From positions 705,221,637 to 705,285,636 of the forward strand of contig CM066033.1 in the NCBI GenBank assembly GCA_033557465.1: DNA of 64,000 nucleotides, read 5' to 3'. Positions 32,280-42,851 of this stretch are shown here, piece by piece (position 1 is the stretch's first letter; each line of letters opens with the position of its first letter). Made by a program: the position numbers and the translations under genes. This DNA is from Ichthyophis bannanicus (lineage: Eukaryota; Chordata; Amphibia; Gymnophiona; Ichthyophiidae). The notes beneath the pieces were generated by a model. The model had not been told where the DNA came from. It did no database searches and saw only the letters and a list, made by a program, of their open reading frames with translations.

Positions 32280-32620
32280 CCTTTAAAATGAAAGCAGCCA
32301 TGGGAACATTTCTCTGTTCCCGCGGCTCTGCTTTCAAACTGCTGGGTCACTGCCTTCAATCTTCCTGGAGCCGGCGTAGGGGGGGGGGGCCAGAAGTCAT
32401 CGCTTCCGCCGCCCTTCCGCTTCCGTTGCTGAAGCAGCTAGCAGCAATGGAAGCATAAGGGCGGCGGAAGATGACCATGGCCCCCCCCACCCCTCCGGCT
32501 CCAGGAAGATTGAAGGCAGGCAGGCAGGCAGCGGCCTAGCAGTTGAAAGCAGAGCCGCAGGAACGGAGAAATGTTCCTGCGGCTGCTTTCATTTGACGGC
32601 GGTTCTATCATAGGCAGTTT
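32280..32620. repeat. Palindrome of element E2
   Basis: Blocks such as GAAAGCAGAGCCGC, GGAACATTTCTC and CTTCAATCTTCCTGGAGCC occur in both arms in inverted order. Arms are about 150 bp. Confidence 0.85.
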
Positions 32621-33317
32621 CTAGGGAGCAGCAAATAGTGCCACCCCCTAGAAACTGCCGCCTGAGGCCACTGCCTCAGTTCACCTAATGATAGAACCGC
32701 CCCTGTTTGTACATAAAGATCTGTACTGTACTGTAGTAATTTGACTTGTTCAGCTTTTCAAATAGGTGTATGGATGTTCCAGGGCCCACTGTAGTATTTA
32801 CAGTGAACTTTTTTTAGATGGGTTCTTTATGTGAGTTTTGGAAGTTGGTGCTGATATGGTATGGTAGATGTGCTCTTTGTTGTAGGGTTTTGTATTAGTT
32901 CACAATATGCCTGGTACTGGAGAATGGTTGTTGTTAGTGAGATGATCAGATTCAGATTTTTGTTTTTAAAGATAGTGAATTCTGTGGGTGAATGTCCTGG
33001 TTCTGCTCTGCACCCACTGTAGATGCAAAATATATGCTGAAAAAGAAAAAGCAAGAACCATAATGCAGTTTATAACAACAAAATAAAAATGAGTTATTTA
33101 GTTTTATAAACTGTGCTATGGTTCTCGCTCTCTTTTAGTTCCTTGGTGTGTAGACATCTTGCATTTCCTCCATATAATCTAATCTGCTTTTTGGTTTGTT
33201 TCAGTCCCTGATTGGAGTTCTGAAAAAAACCCGCCCCCCCCCCCTCTATGGGGGTGGGGCGCCATCTCATCCTTCGCCTCAGGCAGCAGATTGCCTTGAG
33301 CCACCCCTGCGTATATT

Positions 33318-33954
33318 CATAATATGTATCTCTATGTCATAGGTCAGATCTTATTAGTATAGTTCATCAGGAGGAGACATACATGTATTCCCAGACATAA
33401 CTTCTTAATAATTCTGATACAAGCAGTTTTCACATGTATGTTTCAAGACTGAAGAGAAAGTTCTTCCCTGCAACTTTCTGTACAATAAACAGGCTTATAG
33501 TTTCTCTGTTATCTGAAGTTTCTGCAGAGTTTTTAGTAGATTACTCATCAAGGTCATCAGCTTATGGAATGTCTGAGCTACTGAATCTGTGGTGTTAACT
33601 CTTTCTAAGGACTTTCAGTGATATACTATTATTGAGTACCTTCACAGTATACACAGCCCAGTACAGACAAGTCTTCTTTCACTATGCATGATCACTCTTA
33701 TTAAATTAAAATGGACTTATGGGAGGATGCTAAATATAGCTATTTTGTAATGTAGTCCAACAAAAATTTATTAGGAGCCATATATTAGGTTTTTTTTCGA
33801 AGTGTCACTTTATGGGAATTGTTTAACCCTTTGGTAGTCTGCAGTGAATGTGATCCTAAATTGCAAAAAAAAAAAGGAATTTTTTATGAGTAAACAGTTG
33901 CTACGTTTAGGATACCCAGGTCTCATTGTCTATTTCAGATGTTACATGTGCTGT
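33318..33954. other. Unassigned sequence right of the hAT nest
   Basis: No gene or clear repeat. The first 166 bases may be the rest of the retroviral LTR seen at 24667-24876. The remainder is AT-rich with no ORF of interest. Confidence 0.4.
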
Positions 33955-35150
33955 GACACTACTACTACTACTACTGATAATTTGTATAGCACTACAAGGC
34001 ATATGCAGCACTGTATAGACACATATAAAAGGTGGTCCTTGCACATCAAAGCTTACAATCTAGTCAAGACAGACAACACAACAGCTGAGGATAAGGATAC
34101 TGTATATCTAGGGGAATGGTAAGGAAATACATAGAAGACTAAGTGGATCAGGATCCAAAAGCAGCCTCAGAGGTGAGTTTCAGCCTGGATTTGAAAAGGG
34201 CCACCAATGAAGCTGACGCACAGACTGAGGTAGTTTGTCCAGGCATAAGGTGGAAGAATCGAAGTCTGGAGTTGGTAGTAGAAGGGAAAGGCACAGATAG
34301 AAGGGATCTGCCAGGACAGCGGAGTTCCCAAGGAAGGGTATAGGAAGAGATAAGAGAGGAAAAATAGTGAGGAGCACTTATAGGTCAGTAGGAGAAGTTT
34401 GAAATGGATACAAAAATGGTAGGGAGCCAATGAAGCGATTTGAGAAGAGCGGTTATATGAGCATATCAGGGCTGGCAGAAGATTAGCCATGCAGCTGAGT
34501 TTTTAATAGATTGAAGGGGAGAGAGATGATTCAGAGAGAGACCAGCAAGGAGGAGATTGCAATAGTCTAGACAGGAGATGACTAAAGAGAAGATAAGTGT
34601 CTTAGTAGTGTTTGTGGAAAGGAAGGGACAAATTTTGCCAGTGTTATAGAGAAAGAAGCGACAGCTTTTAGCTATCTGTTGGATGTGTGCAGAGATAGAG
34701 AGTAGAGTCAAAGATAATCCCAAAGTTGCAAGCTGAAGAAACAGGGAGGAGTGTAATGTTATCCACAGAAATAGAGAAGGGAGATGGGTTTAGGGGGAAA
34801 GATAAGGAGCTCAGATTTGGCCATATTCAGTTTCAGACGGCAGTGAGACATTCAGGCAGCAAAGTTGGATAAGGAGGCAGAGATCCAGACCTGGATAAAT
34901 TTCAGGCGCAGAAAGGTAAATTTGAGAGTCATCAGCATAAAGATGGTACTAGAAACAATCGGAAGAAATAAGTGCACCAAGGGACTGAATGTAGAGAAAG
35001 AAAAGGAGAGGTCCCAAGACAGAGCTCTGAAGTACACCAACTGAAAGCAGGATGACAGTAGAGGAGGAACCACCAGAACATACACTAAAAGTGTAAACCA
35101 GGACAGAACACAGCCCCTAAATCCAAGTGAGGATAGGGTATCCACACAGC
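33955..35150 (-). mobile_element. L2-like LINE, antisense, with ACT/AGT repeat tail
   Basis: On the minus strand the C-terminal half of ORF2 is visible in pieces: GFRGCVLSWF and a degraded YADD region (34852-35145), then ISCLDYCNLLLAGLSLNHLSPLQ (34466-34723). The 3' UTR with a CTATAGCGCTACAAG-like block follows and ends at an (AGT)n run (33957-33974, ACT on the plus strand). It is too degraded to be active. Confidence 0.75.
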
Positions 35151-35224
35151 CTCAGCCTATCTCCAGTGAACCCTGGAAGGTGAAGATGAGCGTGCCCCAT
35201 GCTTCTCCAGTAAGGGCATCCCTC

Positions 35225-35578
35225 CACATCCCTGCTTGGGAGTCACCTAGGCATGGCTGACTCTAGCCTTCTTGTCTTTGGAGAAAGTGAGGTTACTTAC
35301 CCTAATGGGGGTTCTCCGTGGACAGCAGGATGAGTCAGCCTTGCCAGTCAACCCACCCACCATCCCCTTCAGATGAGCCTGCCGGGCTAGGAAATGACTG
35401 AGGCAGGCATGGGAGATGAAAGGGGAGGGAGCATGCTCAGAGGAGTAAAAAAAAAAAAAAAAAGGATTCCTCTGAGCTCTGGTGGGAGAGCTAATCCAGT
35501 CCCTGCGGATGATGACACCTAGGCGTGGCTGATTCATCCTGCTGTCCACAGAGAACACCCATCATGGTAACTAACCTC
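35225..35578 (+). repeat. DIRS-type 3' terminal region, third family
   Basis: The layout equals that of the two other DIRS termini: GAGTCACCTAGGCATGGCTGA, then TTACTTACC..., GGACAGCAGGATGAGTCAG, a spacer, and an inverted copy (GGCGTGGCTGATTCATCCTG, then GTTCTCTG...GTAACTAACC). The sequence differs from the other two, so it is a separate family. No coding part is attached. Confidence 0.6.
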
Positions 35579-35649
35579 CCTGTCCATGCGTTTTCTTATA
35601 TCTTAACTATAGCAGACACAAACTCCATGGACTTGCTGATCATCTGTTT

Positions 35650-36057
35650 TTCTTTGTGCTTCTTTACATCGATTGTTTACCTTATCAGAATATAGAAAGA
35701 CTAGGGGACATGCAATGAAGCTACAGGGTAAACTATTTAAGACTAATAAAAGAAAATATTTTTTCACTCAACATGTAATCAAACTCTGGAATTTGTTACC
35801 GGAGGATGTAGTAAAAGCTGTTAGTGTAGCTGGGTTTAAAAAAGGTTTGGACAAGTTCCTGGAGGAAAGGTCCATAAACCATTATTAAGAAGGGACCCAG
35901 GATATCAATGCTTGAACCAATACAAGCATTGTGGAACCTGTGTCCCTTGGGGAAACTGCTAGGTACATATGACCTAGATTGGCCACTGTTGGAAACAGAA
36001 TACTGGGCTTGATGGACCTTGGTCTGACCCAGTATGGCATATCTTATGTTCTTATGT
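35650..36057 (+). mobile_element. CR1-like LINE 3' end
   Basis: A 71-codon frame (35673-35888) gives the CR1 C-terminus (KYFFTQHVIKLWNLLPEDVV, then GFKKGLDKFLEE). The 3' UTR with CTGGGCTTGATGGACCTTGG follows. The end is a TTCTTATG repeat at 36043-36057. Strongly 5'-truncated. Confidence 0.85.
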
Positions 36058-36527
36058 TTATTTAGTTTTGCTTCTCCTTCTCCTCTGAGGACGACCTTTG
36101 CCCCTCTTTTATCATTTTTTTTGTTTGCTGGAAAGGGGTTCTTCTGCGTCCTGAATTTTTCTGGAGTTCTAGAGCTCCACTTACTCAGAAAGAAGTGTTC
36201 CTTTCTCCTGTCATCAAGGGGCTTTTCTGCTCTAGCCCCTATGCCTCTGTGCTGTCCATGCCCCTTTGAGCACTGGGCTACATAGAGGGAGTAAGGGACT
36301 GAGGAAGACCCTTCCTTACTTCCAGAGACATTGAGGCTCTCAGATTTTGTTTTGCAGGCAAAACTGGGACACTTGTTAGCTGGGAGGGTGACATCTCAGT
36401 TCCAGGTTTGAGTAACAAGGCGTGGAGGACTGAGAGGAGTCATTACCCTTCTTTACCCATCCATCCCATGACGGCAACAATGTCACTTCCAAGCAGGCAA
36501 ATTGATAGTGAAAGAGAAAACATTATG
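36058..36527. other. Unassigned sequence before DIRS B
   Basis: Mixed composition, no gene-like frame, no repeat that I recognise. Confidence 0.4.
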
Positions 36528-36700
36528 CATTCTCCGGGAACAAGCAGGAATCAGTCCTCACATATGGGTGACGTCGGTGCCGATGGAGCCCGCAGGGAAG
36601 CATCTCCCCAGCTTTCAAAGAAAGCCTTTGGGAGATGCACCACGCATGCATGATCCCCTTCCCACCCAAGAGCGCCATCTTGCCTCAGTCTCCTTTTTTC
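36528..36700 (+). repeat. DIRS B 5' inverted terminal repeat
   Basis: It pairs with 41380-41575 over about 170 bp, with differences of about 15% by eye (for example CATCTCCCCAGCTTTCAAAG against CATCTCCCCAACTTTCAAAG). Confidence 0.85.
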
Positions 36701-36947
36701 TGCAGAGTCCTCTGTACGTTTATCCAGTTTCCCCTGAAAAAAGTGTGATATTTGTTACATTTTTGTCTGGCTTGCGTACCAGTTCCTTCCTGTCCCTGAG
36801 CCAGCTTGCCTTGGTGTCGCTCCTCGGGTTCGTTCATTTGTTTTTCTCTTTCTTCATCGAGGTGTCCCTCGACTGGCGTTCACACCCTTTTTCAACTGAA
36901 GGCCTCAGAGCCCTGCCGGGTGGCGGGGCCCTCTTTTTCCAATGGCC

Positions 36948-38400
36948 TCCAATGGCTTCAAAAGTGTGATCGGTGTAGCAAAATGATGTTTCTCACCAAC
37001 CCGCGTGACTGCTGCCTCCAGTGCCTCGACCTGGAACATAATGACTCAGACTGCAGAACTATGACCTCAAAGGCCCTAAAGAACCCTTATCAGCAACAAG
37101 AAAACTTTTTCCAGAAGTCCGACTCTGCTCCGGAATCTCTGGTGACACCACTCTCCAGGGCCCCCTCCGATTCCTCGGTGCCCTGTGAAGCCCGAACCTC
37201 TTTGGATTCCCATGGCTACAGCTCCGAGCAGAAATCCCCAGAGGTGGAACATAAGAAGACTTTCCTTGATTTTGTGTGGACATGGCCAAGGCTCTCATTA
37301 TCAAGACTGAGGCCAAAGAGGACCCATGCACTGAGGAATTGGAGATACTCCAATAAGAGGCACCCCCTAAGGAAACCTTTACAGTAGCAGTGCTTCCGAT
37401 TCTCGACCACTGCCGCCTCCGGATGTGGGAAACATCGGCGTCGGTACCAATTGTCAGTAGGCGCCACGATGCCATGTACCAGGTATGCCAAAGCCTTGGG
37501 TTCCAAAAAACCAAGCTTCCCCACAACGTGATGGTTATGGAGTCGACCATGTGCCAGCTCAAAGGCCAAAAAACTCATTCATTGGTACCACCCAGCAGGG
37601 AGGCCTGAACCCTTGACACCCTTGGCCGAAAGGTCTTTCAGGGCTCAACGATAACTTGCTGGATTCAATCCTATCAGCTCTATATCAGCATGTACCTGAA
37701 GGAACTGTCGAGGAGGATTTTTGGCAGGCCTCGATGGGGAACCCCTACAGAGGTTTAAGTCCCTGACCTCGGCAGTAAAAAGAGTTCTTGAAGTTTTTGT
37801 CTTGAACAGCCTATGATGGCTTTTCCGGCCAAGGTGACTGCTGCATGCATCAGGGCATGACACCAAGCATGGCTTCAGTCGTCTGACCTAAAACAATGGG
37901 TGCAGGACAAACTTATTGATGCCTCCTGCATAGGAGAGAACATATTCAGGAAACCCATAGCATACAAGGCTGCAAAGTTAGAAACCGAGTTCCCGACGAG
38001 AACCAGGCTCTTGAAGACCTCGGTGCAACCCCTAAAAAAAGCCCTGGGGAAGAAGCCCTTCTTTGGTGATACCAAGCATTTCTAGGCCGCTTCAGCCCCT
38101 CCAGGGCTAGCAGCAAAAAGGCCAGGGGCATGGTCCTTGAAAGCAAAAGGCCCCGAAGTCTCATGCTCTGGTCCCGGCCCAGGCTGGGAGAAGCTTTTGA
38201 TTGCCTGGGCGTGACCTCCCCCCCCCCCCCGGGGGTCCTCTGCAACCCACAGGGGGGCGTCTAGCCCTGTTTGCCCACAGGTGGACAGCCATCACCACCA
38301 ATACCTGGGTGCTACAAGTGTTCAAGGAGGGCTACCTCCTCCACCTACTGGGAGGTGCCATCCTTGTACTTCCCAGGAGAGCCCACCAGACCTCTCCTTT
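36948..38400 (+). pseudogene. DIRS gag-like ORF, frameshifted
   Basis: The start is probably the ATG near 36952 (MASKVCDRCSKM). A Cys/His cluster follows: CDRC, then CCLQC, LEH and C within about 35 codons, as in DIRS Gag. The frame continues to about 37385 with Ser/Pro-rich sequence. Later pieces (DRWRQ-like and KKAFFPR-like blocks, 37600-38100) are split over several frames. The protein is presumed to coat the RNA. N-terminal choice is uncertain because of an in-frame change at 36967. Confidence 0.55.
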
Positions 38401-39190
38401 ACCAGACCTTTGCTTCTCACCGAGCTAGCAGGCCTAATCCAGGACAAGGCAGTGGAGCCAGTGCCGAAACATCTCTGGTGTACAGGATTCTACTCCAGGT
38501 ATTTCCTCATCCCCAAGAGGACAGGGGGCCTCAGGCCGATCCTGGAGCTGCAAGAGTACAACACATTTCTGGTCAGGGAGAAGTTCAAGATGCTCTCCCT
38601 TGGGACACTGCTGAAATTCCTCCAGCAGGGAGATTGGCTACCAATACAGGGTGCTGCCCTTTGGTCTGGTCTCATCACCAAGGGTCTTCACAAAGTTCCT
38701 CATGGGGGTCGAAGCCCGCCTTTGGCTCCAAGGAGCCTTCGTCTTCCCTTATCTGGATGATTGGCTCATAAAGGGAGACACAACTACAAAGGCACAGTGC
38801 GCCACCGGGTGCACTATAAATGCCCTGCAGCACCTGGGGTTTGTCATAAATTACCCCAAGTCCCACCTCACCTCTGCCCAGCACCTAGAGTTTATAGGTG
38901 CAACTAGATACCCTTCAGGCAAAAGCCTTCCTCCCTCAGGAGAGGACAGAACATCTCAGGGGGTTAGCCTCAGTGATGCACCAATGCTGGGCGCTACCTG
39001 CCCGGCTTCTAATGCGCCTGTTAGGACACATGGCCTCCATGGTTCATGTGACCCCCATATGCCCATCTGCATATGAAGGCAGCCCAGTGGTACCTTAGTT
39101 CTCAGTGGACACAAGCCACAGGCAGGCTCAGGGACAGAGTGAATGTGACTCATCAGCTGGTGGGCTCCCTTGGATGGTGGCAGATCTCAT
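38401..39190 (+). pseudogene. DIRS reverse transcriptase with motif A deleted
   Basis: Clear blocks: LIQDKAVEPVPKHLWCTGFYSRYFLIPK (seen in 38420-38520), GGLRPILELQEYN, LKFLQQGDW, then directly YQYRVLPFGLVSSP, the YLDDW catalytic box (38750-38761) and GFVINYPKSHL. The block with the first catalytic Asp, normally between the GDW and YQYRV blocks, is absent at about 38635. The deletion of roughly 40 codons also changes the frame. The enzyme cannot work. Confidence 0.85.
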
Positions 39191-39870
39191 GTCACCTTCA
39201 GGCCTGGATGCTCTTCCAAGCACCCACCCCCCAGACGATCCTCACCACGGATGCCTCTCTACTGGGCTGGGGAGCACATTGAGAAGCCTCCAGGTGCAAG
39301 GTGGCTGGTCCCAGAGGGAATCCCGGATGCAAATCAACCTGCTAGAGGTCTGGGCAATATTCCTGGCCCTCCGAGTCTTCCACCACCAGCTGCCGCACCA
39401 CTCAGTGCTGATCCAGATCAACAACCAGGTCGCAGTGTTCTACACGAACAAACAAGAGGGAACAGAGTCATATCCCCTCTGCTCCTATTCAGCATGCAGA
39501 GGTATGCTCCTAAGGGTGGTTTAGCTCTCAGGCCAAGACAATGCTCTGGCGGACAAGCTGAGCAGAGTCCTCTAGCCGCACGAGTGGCACCTTGATCCAG
39601 CAGTAGCCTCCTGGCTGTTTTTGTCTCTAGGGCATCCCCTCGATGGTCCTGTTCGCCAGTCCGGGCAACATGCAGTTGCCCCAATTCTGCTCTCGCCAGC
39701 TGCACCCTTCCCAGGAAGCAGTGAATACATTCCTCATCCCATGGATGGAAGGCCTTCTGTATGCCTTCCCACCAACACCACTATTTTCAAGACCCTATTC
39801 AATGTCCAGCGCAACAGAGCATCACTAATGCTGATAGCTCCTTGGTGGCCCAGGAGGCGCTAGTTCCCAA
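39191..39870 (+). pseudogene. DIRS RNase H and pol C-terminus, frameshifted
   Basis: The first catalytic Asp is in TTDASLLGWGAH (Asp codon 39250-39252). The Glu is in NLLEVWAIFLALRVF and an Asp-to-Asn-like position in LIQINNQ. The last motif is DNALADKLSR (about 39540-39570). It is followed by the LFASPGNMQLPQFCSR and LLYAFPPTPL blocks shared with DIRS A. At least three frame changes. RNase H removes the RNA strand of the hybrid. Confidence 0.8.
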
Positions 39871-39974
39871 CGCTCCTCTCCCTATCGGCGGTGTCACCGA
39901 TTTCCCTAGGCCGAGCTCCAGGGCTACTCTTACAGGAGCAGAGCTCTCTCCTACACCCCAACCTTGGGTTCCTG

Positions 39975-40993
39975 TCACTCACGGCTTGGCTGCTGAAAGG
40001 GTAACGCTGGCTCCCTTCAGCCTCCCACGGGATATGCAAGAGGTTCTCCTAGCCTCTTGTAAGGCTTCCACAAGAACGGCATATGCCTTCAAGTGGCACC
40101 GCTTCTCACTGTGGTGCACCTAAAAATGGGCAAACCCATTCTCCTGCTCGGTACAAATGGTTCTTCAATATCTTCTCCACCTGTCGGAGTTGGGACTAAA
40201 ATCCAATTCGGTCAGAGTACACATGAGCATTATCGCAACGTACCACTATCCCTTTGAGGGGAAGTTCCTCTCAGCTCAGCCCCTTGTGTCTTGGTTCTTG
40301 CAGGACCTCATGCTATCTAAACCCCCTGTCCACTCTCCAGCGGTGGAGTGGGATCTCATTGTGGTGCTCTTGCAGCTCACTAAGCCACTGTTTGAGCCTC
40401 TGGCTTCCTGCCACCTGCGGTACCTCTCCTGGAAGGTTGTCTTCCTGGTAGAATCACATTAGCTCGCAGAGTCAGCAAGCTGCAGGCCCTGATGGCAGAG
40501 CCCCCCTACATGAGATTCTACAAGAACAGGGTGGTGCTCCACACACATCCCAAGTTTCTGCCAAAGGTGATGTCCGCATTCCACCTCAAGTCAGGAGGTG
40601 GTGCTCCCCACCTTCTTTCCGAGGCCTCACACCGGCAGGGCGGAGACCGCTTTCCATACTCTGGATTGTAAAAGGGCCCTATCCTTTTATTTGCAATGGA
40701 CCCAGAGCCATCGAAAAGCACCTCAGCTTTTTGTATCCTATGACACCTGTCATCTGGGGCTCCCAGTGACTAAGCGAACTCTGTCCGCTTGGATGGCGGA
40801 CTGCATTACCCTTGCCTATGAGCAGGCGGGGATTTCACTGGACCAGAAGGTGATGGAGCACTGCGTCAGGGCCATGGCTACTACCGTTGCAAATCTGTGT
40901 TCCGTCCCTGTGACGGAAATCTGTCGGGCCACCACCTGGTCTTCAGTCCATACCTTCGCAGTTCACTACTGCCTGGAGAGGGAGTCCCGATAG
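39975..40993 (+). pseudogene. DIRS tyrosine recombinase, frameshifted
   Basis: Pieces in order: KASTRTAYAFKWHRFSLW, then a stop near 40122. Next come LQYLLHLSELGLKSNSVRVH (40157-40462), then ARRVSKLQALM in another frame (first catalytic Arg, about 40455-40490). The last piece runs in frame from 40598 to the stop at 40993. The H-x-x-R box is at 40859-40870 and the nucleophile Tyr at 40977-40979 (HYC). It is close to DIRS A, where the same Trp (TTWSSVHTF) is mutated to a stop. Confidence 0.82.
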
Positions 40994-41186
40994 GAGAGCA
41001 CCTTCGGCCAGGCTGTACTCCGTGATCTCTTTGGGGTGTAGGCAACTCCTGCCCTTCTGTGTTCAGGCTACCGGGGTGCTGGGTCATGACTTGGGTCATG
41101 CAAGAGTCTCTCAATAGGCACTCGACTGCTGCAGATCATGACTCACCTTTTGCAGGTCGCCGTGGCGTTTTTAAAGGTTCTCGGTA

Positions 41187-41575
41187 GCCTGTAGCTGGGG
41201 AGTCCCATATGTGAGAACTGACTTCCTGCTTGTTCCCAGGGAAAGCATAGTTACTCACCTGTAACAGGTGTTCTTTGGGAACAGCAGGAATCAGTCCTCA
41301 CAACCTTCCCTCCTCCCCTTGGAGTTGCTCCCTGATGGTATTTTCTTTTATTTTTCCTTGGCTGTCTTAGCTATGTCATTAGACTGAAGCAAGATAGCAC
41401 CCTTGGATAGGAAGGGGACCACGCATGCATGGTGCATCTCCCAAAGGCATGCTTTGAAAGTTGGGGAGATGCTTCCGCGTAGGCTCTGTTGGTGCCGAAT
41501 GTCACCCATATTTGAGGACTGATTCCTGCTGTCCCCTGAGAACACATGTTATAGGCGAGTAACTTTGCTTTTTTT
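41187..41575 (+). repeat. DIRS B 3' terminal region (ICR plus inverted repeat)
   Basis: The first part (41187-41300) contains GTTACTCACCTGTAACAGGT and GGGAACAGCAGGAATCAGTC, and the second (41380-41575) is the inverse of the 5' end. Such a split terminus lets the circular intermediate form. Confidence 0.8.
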
Positions 41576-41813
41576 CCCATACTGTGCAAAATATAAAGAT
41601 AATGGATGTAAATTCTAAAAACTGACATATTCCAATCACTAACTTGAAAATAAACATTTCCTCATCGTCCCTCCATTCTAGTCCAGATGTGGGTTATACC
41701 CTATCACCAGCAGATGGAGACTGAGCACCACAGGTTTGATGATATCACCCTATAAGGGCTCTCTACAGACCTCATCACCACCAGTATATCTCAGTCTCCC
41801 AAAGATGAGCCTC
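41576..41813. other. Unassigned spacer
   Basis: It contains a GGTTATACCCTATCACCAGC block followed by CAGATGGAGACTGAGCACCA. This may be part of a repeat, but I cannot name the family. Confidence 0.3.
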
Positions 41814-41814
41814 T

Positions 41815-42627
41815 GTGAAGTCTGGACTCCATTGTAAATGGACAGCAAACAAAAAAAAATTAGATAAAGAAGGAGCAGAAATTGTTGTTCAGTGCCGCAG
41901 TAGACTCATCCCTGGGGGTTGTCATGCAGCAGGAACTGATGGAAGCAAAGATGCAAGAAAAGAAGCTGTTTTTCACAATATAAAAGATGTGCACGGGATG
42001 CAATTCCCGCACAAAGCAGCTAGAGGGAGCAGGTGTGCACTCACAGAGGCTGACTGGACACACCTAGCTAATCGACACCACCTGACAAGCAGCCCAGAAA
42101 GCTCAAACACAGGAGAGCTTTATAAGCAAGAGGCTGGAGACTGGAAAGGAGGTGGAGGTAGAGGTGGACCGGAGAGAAGCACCAGGAGCAAAGCCGTGCG
42201 AGAGAAATGCACCATGAGCAAGGGCCAAGAAGAAGGAAGCACCAGGAGCATTGAGCTAAGCCCTAGGAGTGAATGGGAAAGCAATGCTGAGCAAAGGAAC
42301 AGTCACTTTGGGAAGCAGAGCAATGCTGAAGGAAGAAGCCAGAAGTTAGGCTTGGAAAGAGGCCTGTGCTTACCGGAGGAACCAATGACCAGACTGAAAG
42401 GTAACAAGAGCTTTCAGGGAAAAGACTGGCACGAGGATTGTATCCCTGGAGAACTACTGGAAGGAGAAAGTTCCTGTTCTACGTGCTGTTGGAAGCCAAG
42501 TATGCTGACTCTGTTTTTAAGAGAAAAAGCTCACCTCATAAGTGCCCTTTTAAAAGCAATGCACGTTTTACAAGAAAGGAAAGTAAACCTACCTTGTATA
42601 ACCCAGATGGTAAAAGCACAAAGGTAG
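41815..42627 (+). CDS. Long open frame at the start of LTR B, uncertain
   Basis: 270 codons without stop, starting from a non-ATG codon (ATG is absent at the very start) at the left LTR edge. The translation is rich in Ser, Gly, Lys and Glu (GGGGRGGPERSTRSKA, RNSHFGKQSNAEGRS), recalling the basic body of ORF C. No domain is recognised. It overlaps ORF B in another frame by about 190 bases. It crosses the presumed promoter, so it may be open by chance. Confidence 0.2.
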   Translation: MKSGLHCKWTANKKKLDKEGAEIVVQCRSRLIPGGCHAAGTDGSKDARKEAVFHNIKDVHGMQFPHKAARGSRCALTEADWTHLANRHHLTSSPESSNTGELYKQEAGDWKGGGGRGGPERSTRSKAVREKCTMSKGQEEGSTRSIELSPRSEWESNAEQRNSHFGKQSNAEGRSQKLGLERGLCLPEEPMTRLKGNKSFQGKDWHEDCIPGELLEGESSCSTCCWKPSMLTLFLREKAHLISALLKAMHVLQERKVNLPCITQMVKAQR

Positions 42628-42851
42628 GCCACGCTCACTGGCGAACCTTAGAAGAACTCTACAAACACCCAGAGAATAAGAACAGCGACTGGCCAGTTCC
42701 AATAGCCAGAGAAACCCCAGATACAGAAAGGGATAACTCTGAATCAGAACCGATGCAAGTGGAATTTGTGGAGCTTAGTCTTTTGTCTCAAGAGGAGATG
42801 GACTGTTCTCTATGCGTTACAAGCGGTATAGAATCACTGCTAGACTTGTAA
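42438..42851 (+). CDS. LTR-embedded ORF B, uncharacterised, 137 codons
   Basis: I do not recognise it. The frame starts at a TTG codon, has a basic first half (RKSSPHKCPFKSNARFTRK) and an acidic C-terminal third. The end carries MQVE and then EEMDC, the pattern also ending ORFs A and C. It is followed after 208 bases by the poly(A) signal. No ATG lies near the start, which suggests a downstream exon or a non-coding remnant. No signal peptide or membrane segment. Confidence 0.35.
   Translation: MYPWRTTGRRKFLFYVLLEAKYADSVFKRKSSPHKCPFKSNARFTRKESKPTLYNPDGKSTKVGHAHWRTLEELYKHPENKNSDWPVPIARETPDTERDNSESEPMQVEFVELSLLSQEEMDCSLCVTSGIESLLDL

Larger units (their letters stand above)
27153..32705 (-). mobile_element. 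hAT-type element E2, same family, inserted inverted into E1
   Basis: An exact 8-bp duplication TTTGTACA flanks it (27145-27152, 32706-32713). Read on the minus strand it repeats E1: CAGGGGCGG end, palindrome (32280-32620), minisatellite (31640-32275), the unique part around 31050-31440, then the part matching 32714-33309, ending in the TTGAGCTGCCCCTG end at 27153. It contains two later insertions: solo LTR C (27547-28884) and element E3 (29119-30994). Confidence 0.85.
25166..33309 (+). mobile_element. hAT-type non-autonomous element E1, outermost of a nest
   Basis: The ends are CAGAGGCGG at the left and the complement of CAGGGGTGG at the right. Both are flanked by the exact 8-bp duplication CGTATATT (25158-25165, 33310-33317), as hAT elements make. 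Internal order: a palindrome (25260-25665), a G-rich minisatellite (25715-26750), a unique part to 27152, then E2 inserted in a TTTGTACA site, and the remaining 596 bp (32714-33309). Without E2 and its 8-bp duplicate the element is about 2.6 kb. It has no transposase gene. Confidence 0.8.
36528..41575 (+). mobile_element. DIRS retrotransposon B, near full length, inactive
   Basis: Complete layout: 5' inverted terminal repeat (36528-36700), gag-like region, RT, RNase H, tyrosine recombinase, then the split 3' terminus (41187-41575). The 41380-41575 part is the inverse of the 5' repeat (GCAGGAATCAGTCCTCA...GGGTGAC). DIRS elements integrate by recombinase and leave no target duplication, and none is seen. 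Inactivating changes: RT motif A deletion and frameshifts in gag and recombinase. Confidence 0.88.

Noticed and set aside
31545..32291. 248-codon Pro/Ser-rich frame and its Gly-rich antisense
   Set aside because: Translation of the E2 minisatellite made of near-identical CCTCCAGGCCCC-type units.
35247..35558. 103-codon minus-strand frame
   Set aside because: It lies across a DIRS-type terminal repeat with an A-run. No protein motif.
36529..36653. Start of a possible host exon near the DIRS B left end
   Set aside because: The sequence is the inverse of 41380-41575, so it is a DIRS terminal repeat.
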